Assembly (NCBI GenBank): GCA_963920525.1
Contig: OY986438.1
Span: 45,953,288 to 46,017,287 of the forward strand
Direction: 5' to 3'
Source of the DNA: Dichetophora obliterata
Taxonomy: Eukaryota; Arthropoda; Insecta; Diptera; Sciomyzidae
DNA: 64,000 nt
Below, one piece after another: positions 1-11,154 of this stretch; the stretch's first letter is position 1, and every line of letters starts with the position of its first letter. Under the pieces are notes generated by a model, which saw only the letters and a list, made by a program, of their open reading frames with translations, did not search any database and was not told the origin of the DNA. A program made the translations under genes and the position numbers.

Positions 1-19
1 TTGATTACCCTGCAGTGTA

Positions 20-440
20 GCCAACTAGTTAAAATACTAGTTAATGTACTAGGTCAAAATATACCAGTACTTGTTCAGCTCAAGTGCTTTTTACATTGCG
101 CAAACTGGCTACTTTTCTGTGTTGATGTCATAAGAAAAGACAATTGTCCTATTCTCGATATGAATTGAGCTAGTATTTTTACTAGCAAATTTTAACTACT
201 TGTGATAGTAGTAACTTTTAAGCCAGTAAAATACTAGCGTAATCGAAACTAGGCTTTTTACTGATATGATTTGAGCGACCTTTGTGCTAGTATACTTTTA
301 ACTAGTTAAATACTAGATTAATATTGTCCAGTTTCATGTAAGTATTCCAGTTCAATTCGAGTAGTTTTCATACTAGTTGTATGCTAGTATTAGTTTTATT
401 CTAGTTTTTTTGAAACCAGTTGTATGCTAGTACTACGTAA
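20..440. repeat. Left array of degenerate ACTAG/CTAGT motifs
   Basis: ACTAGTTA, TACTAG and CTAGTAT variants recur about every 15-40 bases with AT-rich spacers. ACTAGT is self-complementary, so the strand could form many small hairpins. It mirrors the array at 3640-3930 and looks like subterminal repeat material of the enclosing element. Confidence 0.6.
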
Positions 441-1440
441 TCTGGCTTTATACTTGTATTATTGAAACTAAAGTTATATTTCTAATTTTAAGCATATTGT
501 AATTTTTAAAAAGATGCACATTTATCTTATACAAACTAAATAGAAAATAACTTCGAATAATTGTGTTGAATTAAGGATGTAGTCCAGTGCTCCGTCCTAA
601 TTTTCAATGTTTATTTCGGAATGATTTTTTTATAAGAAAATAAAATACAATCGTTTAAATATATTTAAATGGTTTTACAAACATCTGAAACTGTACCAAA
701 AATACATTTTTATTTTAATTTTTTTTTAATTTGTACGTCCAAAGTAGACAAAAGAAGAAGGTCAGCAAAACACCCGGGTGATAACGGCACTTGAAGTAAT
801 TTAAAACAAACAATTTAAATAGATTGTTGTTTTGTATACTTGTCATTCTGGCAGGTAGTTGATTTAAACATTTAATTAAAAAAAATAACAAAATTACATT
901 AAATAGAAATTATTAAAAAATCGCGTCTTTTTTTTTGTGAAAAATCGGGGGAAAAATAGGAAAAAAATAAATTGAAATGTACAATTTTACTACCTGCGAG
1001 AACCATGGGAGTCCACTCAAAAAAATCAGCTTCCCCTAAATTAAGAAACAGTGGCATCAATACCTAAGCATGGGTTTTTCTATATTCTATAGCGGCTTCT
1101 TCTTTATGTAGAGAATTTGTACATGATTTAACGATCTTACGTCTTGAATTCATTGCAACGTTATCAAAACAGCTTCTTAGTTTTGAAGACAAGTTTTTAC
1201 TTAACTATTTGAAATGAAGGTATGATAAAAGTAAAATTTCCAAAAGTTGTATACAAGCAGAAATAATTTAAAGAAAAACTGTATTGATATCATGTTCACT
1301 TGCAACATTTTACAGCATGATTTTTTAAATTTGGAGAAATAAAAGTTACAATCTTTTTATTCTAGAAAAAAATGCTTTAAAATTACTTACAAAACAAATG
1401 ATTCTTAAAGAAGCAAATTAAGCGACGATTGTTTAACAAC

Positions 1441-1511
1441 TGCAATGGTCGAATGGATAAGCTGATGGTCTTACACTCACGCGGCCGAGGTTCAAGTCTC
1501 CGGATAGTGGT
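1441..1511 (+). other. tRNA-like sequence (tRNA-Glu-like), probably a pseudogene or SINE head
   Basis: The stretch has an A-box-like segment (GAATGGATAAGCTGATGG) and a good B box (GGTTCAAGTCTCC) at the spacing of a tRNA gene. The order of bases resembles insect tRNA-Glu. The acceptor ends do not pair convincingly and the sequence runs directly into AT-rich DNA, so I do not call a functional tRNA. An internal polymerase III promoter left from a SINE is equally possible. Confidence 0.35.
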
Positions 1512-1804
1512 AATTTTTTAATTTATTTTCATATTAATAATAATAATATTTGCAGTTTTTCGTTAAGATAAAAATACTAATTCTCACAGGATGCTGTTTA
1601 AAATCTTAAGAAAAGGTTTTTATTTTGCAAAAATTCCAAAATTTTTCCAGGGGTTCGATGATAAATTTCTTATTTTCAGAGAAAATGTTTCTCTTAGTTA
1701 TGGCCGATGATTAATAAACGGTAGAAAATTTCTTATTTTAAAAGAAAATGTTTCTCTTATTTATGGCCGATGATAAGTAGAAAAATGTACTTAAATGTCT
1801 TAAG

Positions 1805-2710
1805 CTAAGCTAGGATTTCGATGACATTTCATCCTTTTTTTGCTGCTTCTAAGACATTTCCTGGTTATCTAGAACGTCAACTTATCTTTCCTAAATTCCA
1901 AATATAAAACGTTTTAAGGTCATTTTATCGTCATTTTGTAGTTTAAGGTCTTTTTTCTACTTAGGGCATTTTTTGTTAATTTTTAGCCATTTTTGAGTTA
2001 TTTTACTGTCATTTTTGGATATTTTTTATTTTTAGAGCATTTTTCGGGTTTTTAGGTAATTTTTGCGAAATTTTAATAGATTTTTTTTTTGTTTTTTTCA
2101 TTTCAAAAAATGTAAAAATGTATATTTTTAAACATATTCCTTTAACAATAGAGTCACTTCAATCAAAAACATTACCTATCGAAAAAGGATTAGCTTTGCT
2201 TATCGACCTCGATGAAAAAAAGACTCTGCGCGTGGTGAAACTGACGAAAGGGTATGTAGAAAGATGTAGAAACAAGTGTTACATAAAAGCTCAGGATATG
2301 CTAGTTTTAATTAATTCTATTTTTATGCTCTGTTGCTAAAATATTAGGGGGTAAAAATTTGAACACTTTAAAATTAAAAGACATATCGTCTTTTAAATAT
2401 TTTCCTCTCGTCAGTGCAGCAGTAGAAAGAAGTTTTTCTGTTTTCGAAAACATTTTGAAAGACAATCGACGTTCCTTCAATTTTTATAACTTAAAAATAT
2501 ACTTTGTAATATACTGTAACACTATGTTTAAAAATTTTATAGAATGAATTTTAAATTTAGTAATGTTTTATTTTTAAAGCTTCATTTGTTATTGTTTTTT
2601 TATGTAACTGTTTGCGTTTTTTTAGGTCATTTTCTGCAGTTTGTAGGTCATTTTTGTCATTCTTTAGGTAATTTTCTGCAGTTCTTTAGGTCATCAAAAT
2701 CCGAGCCCTG
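1805..2710 (+). mobile_element. Defective hAT transposon, 906 bp, with 8-bp target duplication
   Basis: The right end (2694-2710) reads as the reverse complement of CAGGGCTCGGATTTTGA, a standard hAT terminus. The left end at 1805 is a decayed copy of it (CTAAGCTAGGATTTCGA). The flanks GTCTTAAG (1797-1804) and GTCATAAG (2711-2718) match at 7 of 8 bases, which is the hAT target-site duplication. Subterminal AGGTCATTTT-type repeats occur at both ends (about 1915-2090 and 2620-2690). The inside keeps only the end of a transposase, so it cannot move by itself. It sits inside the CTAGT-array element and is therefore younger than that structure if the latter is a single element. Confidence 0.85.
2118..2547 (+). 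pseudogene. hAT transposase remnant with C-terminal dimerisation domain
   Basis: Two reading frames remain. The second (2359-2547) encodes a recognisable hAT C-terminal dimerisation domain, with FKYFPLVSAAVERSFS followed by the NRRSF and NLK positions expected in that domain. The first (2118-2339) is lysine-rich and not recognisable on its own. The BED zinc finger and the catalytic RNase H-like core, which span some 400-500 residues in complete members, are absent. It is therefore an internally deleted or heavily decayed gene. The surrounding TIRs and target duplication show it belongs to the 906-bp element. Confidence 0.75.
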
Positions 2711-3640
2711 GTCATAAGATTTCAACACAATTGGGCTAAGTTTCTTCAATTTAGCGAAATAGTAATAGGATACTTTTCTTAAACTATTTTACACTTCTGG
2801 TGTCTACTTAACCAAAAATATATACTTCATTTTTAGAAAATCGGCCATGGCGCTAAACGAAACTCGATTTTCTAACGATTGAGTGCTATTCTTCCAGATT
2901 TTATGGACATTTTTTCTGAGTGTATATGATAAGGTATTAAATTTTTAGTTCAATCGGCTTGATAGAATTTTTTAAAACACATTTTGAGGTATTTTTAAGA
3001 TATTTTTTAAAGGTTAAAAGATGAACTTTTATTTAAACTTTTAAGTTATATTGTAACACTCATTCCACATTTGGGCAAAAAAAGGGCTTAGTTTCGCATA
3101 TTTTGTAACATTTATTTTTATGTTAGGTCACATAGAAAAAAGGCTAAATATTAATGAATATTTATAATTGTTATACATACACATATGTGCAACAATATTT
3201 AACTTTTAAGTTCGATTGGTTAAATAGTTTTTTGTAGTAGCGTCAACGAGGTCGAAAAGCGTTTTTTCGACGAAAATGTGTTTAAGTAAAGTTTTTGTTG
3301 CCATGGATGGCAGCTTAAAAAGTATCTTACAAATGTTTCTCCATTTCGCCGGCTTAAATATGATGATGTATATTATTCCTAATGGTATCTAATATATAAA
3401 ACTGGGTGTTTCAGAAAGTTAATTTTTTTGAAACATATAGAACCAGACTGCCTTTTAGAACCAGACAGATATTTACCTAAAAAAAATAAATATTAACAAT
3501 TATAAAAATAATTTTAAAATTTAATTGAAAATATCCGCATCCACATCCGTGGATATGAATTTTAACTATCCGCATCCTCAAGGAAGGCTCTTTACAAATC
3601 TGTATTTGCAAAATGACATCCGTCACATCCCTAATTGTAA
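2711..3640. other. AT-rich stretch without recognised gene
   Basis: No frame gives a family I recognise. The sequence is poly-T/poly-A rich and lies between the hAT insertion and the right CTAGT array, so it is probably interior sequence of the enclosing repeat. Confidence 0.4.
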
Positions 3641-3930
3641 CTGTTTTTACAACTAGATATTCAATTTATTTAGTGGTTGCAAATTTATGCAGAACTAGCG
3701 AGCTTGCAACTAGCAAAGAAGCTAGCATATATATGCTCTTAGTTAGCTAACTTTAAATTAAGCAACAAGTTCTTTTATAACTAGTCAAACAGCTAGTATT
3801 TTTGAACTAGGTGGAATACATTTAGTAACTTATCTAGTAACTTTTTGGTTAGTAAGATATCACTAGTTTAACATCTAGTATTTTTTTGACTAGTTTTATT
3901 TAAACTAGTGAGTCAACTAGTTGAATCCAT
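3640..3930. repeat. Right array of degenerate ACTAG/CTAGT motifs
   Basis: Motifs such as ACTAGCGAG, AACTAGTCAA and ACTAGTTGA recur as in the left array at 20-440. The array stops just before the right inverted terminal repeat at 3947. Confidence 0.6.
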
Positions 3931-4729
3931 AAATAGTACGATTTTTCACTGCAAGGTAACGAAGCACATTCAGGGTTAAAAGTCTTACTTTCTGTACTCG
4001 TCCTTAGTTCTTATCATTAAAAGGTAAACAGAAATTTAAGTGTTTTTTGAAAAGAGTTATATTTTGAAACCGGAAAAGTTTTGCTCCGTCATAATTTATC
4101 TATAAAATTTTGTATAGTAAATATCACCTTTAAAGTAAAGATTGTGAATTATCCAAATTCTCATTTTGAAACCTGATTGAAATTTTTTCATACTCAAGAT
4201 TGTGCTAGAGTTGGAGCGATTATAAAAATGTGCATAAATTATATTTATAAAAATTCTACGAAGGAAAAAATGCACAAAACCTTCACGATCTTTGACTATC
4301 GCCATAAAAAGGCATACAAAGCTAATTGAAAATTAAACATATTTGATATCAATTTAAAGATTCCAAGCCAGAGATTTTCTAAACCATAGATGTGACTGCT
4401 AAAATATTTTGCAAATATTTAATACAATGTAATACTGTTAACGAAAGTAATAAAATTCACTATTTTAGAAATTTTGTGCTATGCAGCAATGTATGTATTT
4501 TTAACGATCATGTAATACATACTTTCTATCTGGAGACTGTTCTTTACCATATTTTTTACAAATTAAAAGAAAATACGTGTTTGTGAAAAGTATTGTCCAC
4601 AGGAAGACTTTTTAAAAATGTAAAAATATTTTGAGAGCTATTCTAGTAAAAAGTGAGTAAATTTCTTAAAATTTGCTTATGTGTATAATAAAATAAAGAA
4701 AACTATCAATTATTGTAATCATTAAAATA

Positions 4730-5888
4730 TTGGACATGGGAATACCAAAAACTCAGTTTTGAAGGCGGACGCGCAGAAAGATACACAATATGGATTAACC
4801 AATAAAATAAAAAGGAGTTTAATGTGATTGCTCTAAGGAAATGTGGCAGTAGCTCACGTAAGATATTTCCAGGCATATATCACATATCCAGGATTTTAAT
4901 AGTCACTAGGCTACAAATACTTTTGTGGAGACTAATAAGGTCATAAAACAGGAACCCGGAGTTGAGATCAATGAAGAGACATTTCGCAGGAGCTTAAAAA
5001 AGTAGACTTTCTCCTAGAACAAAAGTGAAGAAGCCTCTTTCGACTGATATGCACCAAAAGCAAAGATATGAATTCGCAAAATATTATGAGCACTTTGTCG
5101 TTGAGGACTTAATGAGGTAAAATGGTCATATGAAATTAAAATAAACCGTGTTGGGCCAAATGGGTGCATGTGGCTTCAAAAGTGAAATATTTTTTAGACA
5201 CTGAAATTTGGAGATGTTATATTGATGCTTGGAGGTTGTTTTCGTGGCAATTAAATTCGAGTTCTGCGATGAATCAATAGTACATGAGGGCCATGGATTA
5301 TATTTTGGAAGACTCGTATTCTTTTATTTTGGATATATTTGACACAGAGTAGGGGCAGGATGATGTCTTATTGCAGGATAACTATCCAAAGCACATGACT
5401 AAAATAACAAAAGGATTCAATGAAAATAGAATCAAAGTTTCAGATTGGCATGCGTAGTCTCCATACATGGATCCTTTCGAACAATTTTGGGATTACCTAA
5501 AAAGAAAAATATTCGCAGAAAAAATCAACCAAAGGATATCAATGAACTTTAGGAAAGATCCTTACTACCATGGCAAAGGAATAAGTCTTGATTCCTTGGA
5601 GAATCTTGTAAAAAGTATACCAAGCCCAACTAAAGCCCTAACAAATTACGAGGTGGTCATTCAAACTATATACTAAATGATGAAAAACATGACCTGCCAG
5701 CAGACGGATATAAGTATTCACACGTTTAATATATAAAACAATCTCAATTGGTAATGAAATACAGATTTTACTTTTTTTTTTTTTAATCGTTGTTGGATTT
5801 ATAAAGATTCTAATTATGTTTCTTTATTTTTAATAAATTATATATAATATAAATTAATATATCGTGAAAAATATTGTCCGCCACTGTA
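4730..5888 (+). mobile_element. Decayed Tc1-like transposon, right TIR present
   Basis: The transposase relic is followed by a Tc1-like terminal repeat: 5863-5886 is the reverse complement of CAGTGGCGGACAATATTTTT..., and is followed by TA (5887-5888), the expected target duplication. No inverted partner was found on the left. A related sequence at 4580-4598 (TGTGAAAAGTATTGTCCAC) lies in the same orientation as the right end, so it is probably the right end of another copy. Confidence 0.65.
4800..5676 (+). pseudogene. Tc1/mariner-family transposase pseudogene (DD34E type)
   Basis: Translating across frames gives the order expected of a Tc1 transposase: a basic N-terminal helix-turn-helix-like part, then WSYEIKINRVGPNGCMW near 5121-5170, then LLQDNYPKHMTK near 5370-5410, then SPYMDPFEQFWDYLKRK near 5458-5510. 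The first catalytic aspartate of the family, normally in a WSDE context, is a tyrosine here. A stop (TAG) replaces the usual glutamine between WHA and SPYMDP, and further stops and frame changes lie upstream. The second aspartate and the final glutamate are still visible. In the family this enzyme cuts and pastes the element at TA dinucleotides; this copy cannot work. Confidence 0.8.
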
Positions 5889-5959
5889 TAAATTATTACA
5901 AATATAAAATTATACTTGGCATATAAGAGAAGTTTATCATAAAGACGTTTTCAAAATAC

Positions 5960-6785
5960 AGAATCAAGAAGTGTAGGCAGCCTAATTTTTAAAAGAAACC
6001 ATATTTTTCTCTATATTAGGCCGAAAATGGAGTAAAATTCGCATATTTGGGCAGGGGCTTCAAGATCTTATTTGGAGCTTCTGGATCGAATTCAACGTCG
6101 TGCGATATATTTGATAGGGGATGAAAGTATTTCATCCTCTCTCAACTCTCTTGGGCATCGCCGCAATGTTGGTTGCCTAAGCCTTCTGTATAGGTATTAC
6201 CATGGGAAGTGTTCAAGGGAGATACATGACCTGACGCCACCAGCTCGTGTGTTTTCCAGGTCCACTCAGGCAGCTGTCCAAGCCCACCCCTTTACCATTG
6301 CGTCGATGTCCAATAGAACCTGGCATTACCGTGATAATTCGTTCTTTAGTCGCACAGTTAAGTTGTGGAATAGTCTCCCTGCGAGCGTGTTTCCCGGCAG
6401 TTTTGAGCTGTGCAAGTTTAAAACAAATATTCACCGACACTACTCCATCTATCCACTCGCCAACTAACTATCACCCATCTTCGGAATCAACACAATGCTT
6501 ACGCATTTATAGGGGGCATCCCCTGAGCGTTGGTTTAGTCTAAAAAAAAAATTCAAACTGTCAATATATGATAATTTTTTATTTATTTTTTAATTGCCAA
6601 TATATGATATTTTTTATCTAATATAAGAGTGCCAAAGTTTGAAAGTCACACACTTGAATCTGCTTCCACATCGTAGCTAGTTAAGTTTTTTTTAAAGTTA
6701 TTTTTAAGTAAGCTTAAGTTTTGGGTATTTTAAGTTTAATAACAATTTAGTATTATCTCCGTAAATGAATAAAATATGTATGTAT
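5960..6785 (+). mobile_element. 5'-truncated LINE, 3' end only
   Basis: Contains the last part of a LINE reverse-transcriptase ORF (stop at about 6467), a roughly 300-bp AT-rich 3' untranslated region and a tail of AATGAATAAAATATGTATGTAT type near 6760-6785. Severe 5' truncation is normal for LINE insertions. Confidence 0.65.
6003..6467 (+). pseudogene. LINE reverse-transcriptase C-terminal region
   Basis: The frame through 6030 and 6072 reads LYIRPKMEY-type sequence, then SHIWAGAS, LLDRIQRRAIYLIGD, HRRNVGCLSLLYRYYHG, and near the end VKLWNSLPASVFPG and FKTNIHRHYS. This is the conserved C-terminal tail following the reverse-transcriptase domain in jockey/CR1-like LINEs. A TAA stop interrupts the EY motif at 6033-6035. 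Nothing of the YADD-containing catalytic core remains. The enzyme family copies its own RNA into DNA at a nicked target; this fragment is inert. Confidence 0.8.
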
Positions 6786-6789
6786 TATA

Positions 6790-9700
6790 ATCAAACGCAA
6801 GGTTTTTAAGTTTCACATTCTGTATGTTTTATTTTATTTTTTATTACGATTTTAAATATTATAGCTAAAGATACGTTTAAAATATTTCATAAAACGCTAT
6901 TAGACTATTCCATGACAAAATGCATGGCAAAGTGCATGGTTCTTTGACTCTATGTCCATAAACAAAACTCCTCAATAATTCTTTAACTCGAAATTTTAAC
7001 CTTTATGTTTTTTTAAGGTTTAGGAAAATTTTTTATATAAGTACTTGCATTTTTCATTTAGATAAAGATAAGAAGCTATTTCCGCTTGAAGTAGCTACTT
7101 AAAATGCACAATACAAGAGCTGTAGAAAAACACTAAAAGCTCGCGAACACACAAGTCGCAGTTGTCATTTAAATTCAAACAAAGAAATAATAGGAAGAGA
7201 AAAAAGAAAACGCATCGCTTAAGTATGCAAAACGCACACAAATACACACTGAATGTGCTGACGTTCCCGCTTAACTTCCATGAGCTGTAAAAATTGTTGG
7301 AAATTGACAGCACTGCTTGATTTTTTCTGTTTTGTTTTTAATTTTTGACCACCTTTTAAACACATGCATATCTCAAAATCGTTGATATATCGATACATTT
7401 ATAATGACAATTTAATAGCTTTAAGGAAAACACTGTAACATATCTGCCTAAGTAGTTAATATATGTAGATGGTTGGATGAATCTTCCAAAAAGGTGTCAA
7501 TAATGGTTTTTACTTGAATTTTGTGGTTGCTTTTTTGTGGTTTATTTTTGGTTTGTTGCTTTTTTCACACACAAAAGATCTTTAATAAAACCGGTTGTGA
7601 ATGCAGATTGATTTATTATTTTAAAATAATTTAAATAAATTTGTGCTTTAGCGTTTCAAAACATGCTCCAATAAAAATTATCTATTTATAAAGATGTGTT
7701 AATATCCAATTTGAAGCAAAGTTCAAACATGAACTGGTTCACAAAACAAGAATTCAAAGAAAATTAACTTGTTGAGCTTAATTACGAAAAAAAAAACCAA
7801 AATAAAATGAAAACAAAAATTAAAAACTATACTGATTTTGTATGTTAGATACATAAAGCATAAAAAATAAATTATAACCTTAATTGATTAATGGCACCAT
7901 ATATTTTAGTATTATTTTCGAATTTTAATTTATTGTATTTAGTTGCGTGTGTTTTGTTGTAAACATTTTAAAAATTTTTAGTAGAATTTTGTTGAGGTGT
8001 CATAGAAGGAAATTTAAGCTTTGTTCAGTAAATTAAGTTTGTGTTTAAATTAAGATGGTTGTATTTAAGCTAGTTTTTGGGCAAAGCTTTTAAGCAAAGC
8101 AGGTAAAAAAGTTTTAGAATTAATTATAATTAACATATTTTTTTATTGCATTAATAAATGGCAATGTTTTTTCGCTATTTTGTTTGACAAATGGCAGACA
8201 TTTTTAGTTCAGTTTACTTTTGACCGGTATTTCTTGATAGTAACAAAAGACTTAGGTAGCGAACGCGATCAGGATTTTAAGAAGCGTCACGAAAACTGAA
8301 GCTACGCTTGAAAGCCAGTTATTAGAATATTTTTTTTATTTTAAAAAATTAAAAATACCAAAAACTACTCGATACTGGATTTTATTGGCATATTCCCAAA
8401 CAATAGTGCTATAATTTAAAAATATCATTATATAAATTTACGATTGCCTGGAAGGAGGTATCATCCGAATAGAAACATAATTTTCGATTGCGTCAGCTGA
8501 AGTCAAATCTGGTATCTTTCAATTAGTAGGTATTAAATGTCCCACACCCGCTTATTTTTAGCCCAGCTGTAATAAAATATCTCAAAATATTTTAAAGTTT
8601 TTAAAAGTGTTTCAACTAGTGCAGATTTTGGTTTATTTAAGAAAAATATTCAAACTAAAACTCAAACTCAAATAAAGACACAACAATTACCTTACATGTC
8701 CTAAATTATAACATCAGGCTTTATCCTTGTTAAAAGAAATAAAGATACAATAAACTGATAAAAATTACAGAAAATAAAACCCAATAACATCTTGCATTTA
8801 GCCTAGAAGGAAAATAAAAAATTTATCGCGACAAGAGTTTGACTGACTGCCTTTAAAGCCAATTGATGGCTTCAATCTTTGATCAGTTACAAAGAAAGCC
8901 AAAAATTTGGTAACCATAACATCGTGGCTATTAAGTGATTTATAAAATAAACAGATCTAAAGTGACTGGAAAATTATTAAATGGAAGCTTAGAATGGAGC
9001 TAAAATTGTGTTGTCATAAAAATACTGAAACACAATTTGCAAAATATTATTTCACTTCCCAGATGTCACACCTTTAAAGCTAGTGGCAGATACACGTGTT
9101 TCGAAATGATAAAAAAAATCATGACAAATAACTTAAATTAAATATCATATTAACTCTATCATACCTTAGTATTGTAAAAATACAATTAAAAATTTACATA
9201 TTTAACTTTCTTGCCCTAATTTTGTTGACGAGCTATTTTTGAACGAAAGTTTAATGCTGATTATTTGTATATTTTTATAAAGCACATTTGTAAACATGTG
9301 GGCTCAAATTTTGAATTTATAAACTTACACTGCGTACAAAAAAAAAGTCGAACTTAAATTTTGTTGAAATATTTTGTATTCCTTGAATTATAATTAAATC
9401 AAGATATTGTTTTTGGTTGTTTTCAAAAACATTTTAAACACTCTCTTTACACTAAGGGAAATTCGTATTAGATTTATGCAAAAACGTATTTAATTTATCA
9501 AAACACGTGGTTTATTTTTGAACCAAGAGCACATTTGCATAAAAGAAATACGTAAATATTTAAAATAAAATTTAGTGCAAATTATTCACTTGTTTTATTA
9601 AGACAGTTTTAAATAAATAATGTTTGAAGTAAATATGAACGTTTTTATAAAGTAATTAATAAAAAAATATTGAAAAACTACGTGTTGTGGATAAAATATC

Positions 9701-9930
9701 TTATTTATTCACATAAATATTTGTACTGAAGTTATGCACAAATAGTCTTCATAGTCCTTATTTCTCTTTGTATAGTTTTCAAAAATATAGGATAGAATGT
9801 ACTGTATATTATTCCTTTATAGAACAAAAATCCTGGAGATAAATTAAATTTTAAATTCAAATTCACTAGTTGAAATTGTGAATTGTTGCAAAAAAAAATG
9901 TCGTCTAGTGTTTGGGTCAAAATTACAATA
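6790..9930. other. Unassigned AT-rich sequence
   Basis: No frame longer than about 75 residues encodes a family I know, and I found no paired terminal repeats. The stretch has poly-A and poly-T runs and several near-palindromic AT patches. It is probably old, eroded repeat or intergenic DNA. Confidence 0.4.
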
Positions 9931-9938
9931 TTTGACTA

Positions 9939-10956
9939 CACGCAGAAAAAAAACATAGTTGCAACAACCATGTTTTAAGAGAATCAGAGTATGATGGTGA
10001 AATGATTACAACAACTATTTAGAAAAGGAATTTTTCCGTAGGATTCATAATATTATTAAAACAACCATTGGGACGAAAATTAAATGATTGCAACAACACC
10101 ATTATGAATTTCTTTTTAGGAACCAGAATATTATTGAACAATAATTTTTTATTTTATTTTAATGCACACCAATTTCCACAGCTATTAATTAAGATATCAA
10201 TAGAGGTTTGCCATTGTCTGCGGCCGAACAGAAATATTAATTCAATTGAAAAAACGTTTTGAAAAACTTCTGTCCGAGCTGGGGTTTGAACCGCGGCTCT
10301 TTCGCTTACGAACCCGCAGACTACCAGTAGACCACAGCTGCTACTACCGGTCACCTGACTAAAGTCATTCATAAACATGGTACATTGAGTGCATTGTCAC
10401 AAAAATACCAATATTTACGGTAAATGGAAATATTTTTGCTACAATCAAAGTCGAAAATGTAATTTATCTGCGTGCAGTCTTTAGGATAAGGCGATTTATA
10501 ACAAAAGATAGTAATTGAAGAGTTGACAAACGAAACGACACATAACGAGGAATCGATAAAACTTATTGTCTCTGAATGAAGTGAAAGGTTTCCTGCAAAC
10601 TGTTCAGACATAATAAGTTCTTTCGATTTTTGACTATGTGCTGCTTCGTTTACCCACGATCAAGAAGTAGTTCAGACAATCATTAAAAATTTTAGTATGT
10701 TGTTTGTCTCTATCAGAATATTCGCATTTATCATGATTGACAGAACCACAACATTTTTGCTGCAACTAATAGTTGAGCCAATCATAACATGTTGACGATA
10801 GTATGATTTGAACCATAATGTTATTTTTGGTACCACAATTAGTAAATAATGACTTTATTAAAGCAAAAATTTATGTTTGCAAGAATAGTACAATAATTTC
10901 AGTAAACAAATTATTATTGCAGTAATCATGTCTCAACCATGTCTTTTCTCTGCGTG
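9939..10956. mobile_element. 1-kb TIR element flanked by TA, interrupted by a SINE
   Basis: The left end CACGCAGAAAAAAAACAT matches the reverse complement of the right end (CACGCAGAGAAAAGACAT) at 16 of 18 bases, and both are followed inwards by RGTTG. TA lies outside each end (9937-9938, 10957-10958), as expected for a Tc1/mariner-type insertion. The interior repeats short motifs such as ACAACNAT and holds no transposase, so it is non-autonomous. A truncated SINE at 10203-10350 is inserted in it. Confidence 0.7.
10203..10350 (-). mobile_element. Truncated copy of the tRNA-derived SINE
   Basis: On the reverse strand the tRNA-like head with B box GGTTCAAACCCC and the linker CAGCTCGGACAG are followed by TTCAATTGAATTAAT, GACAATGGCAAACCTC and then unrelated sequence. 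It is colinear with the full copies at 25071 and 53032 but loses the conserved central and 3' domains. It lies inside the element at 9939-10956. Confidence 0.75.
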
Positions 10957-11076
10957 TAAGGCAATATAAAACGTGTTGGTTCAGATTCAGGAGTAATCAG
11001 TGGCGTAAAACTCGGGCCCGCAGAGTCCGCATTGCGGACGGTCGCAACTAAGCCAGGGGCGCCCTCAAGTCCCTTG

Positions 11077-11154
11077 ATGAAAATTATAAATGAAGTGGAG
11101 AAAGACATACAGTGTAAAATATGCGGCCGAAAATATGGTATATCGATGTTTTAA
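11077..11154 (+). pseudogene. N-terminal BED-finger fragment of the hAT transposase
   Basis: A 25-codon frame starting at ATG reads MKIINEVEK, then IQCKICGRKYG with the CxxC pair of a BED-type zinc finger, and then stops. In hAT transposases this finger binds the element ends. Its position just inside the left TIR, in the same direction as the C-terminal fragment at 13283, supports the assignment. The short match makes it tentative. Confidence 0.5.

Larger units (their letters stand above)
1..3960. mobile_element. Candidate large TIR element with CTAGT-rich subterminal arrays
   Basis: A 14-bp imperfect inverted repeat brackets this stretch: positions 4-17 match the reverse complement of 3947-3960 at 12 of 14 bases (core CTGCAGTG at the left, CACTGCA at the right). 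Immediately inside each end lies a dense run of ACTAG/CTAGT motifs, at about 20-440 and 3640-3930, while the interior lacks them. Both termini may be flanked by TA (TA-CCCTGCAGTG and CACTGCAAGG-TA), which would fit a Tc1/mariner-type target, but that reading is not unique. No transposase is seen apart from the hAT insertion at 1805-2710, which has its own ends. It could be one non-autonomous element enlarged by insertions, or two separate copies in opposite orientation. Confidence 0.45.

Noticed and set aside
6213..6543. Frames overlapping the LINE at 6 kb on the other strand and in another phase
   Set aside because: Shadow frames of the recognised reverse-transcriptase tail.
7095..7313. 72-codon minus-strand frame rich in F and L
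   Set aside because: AT-rich chance frame lacking motifs, in a region without other coding signs.
9322..9700. Small element starting ACACTGCGTACAAAAA
   Set aside because: No matching inverted end or target duplication could be found downstream.
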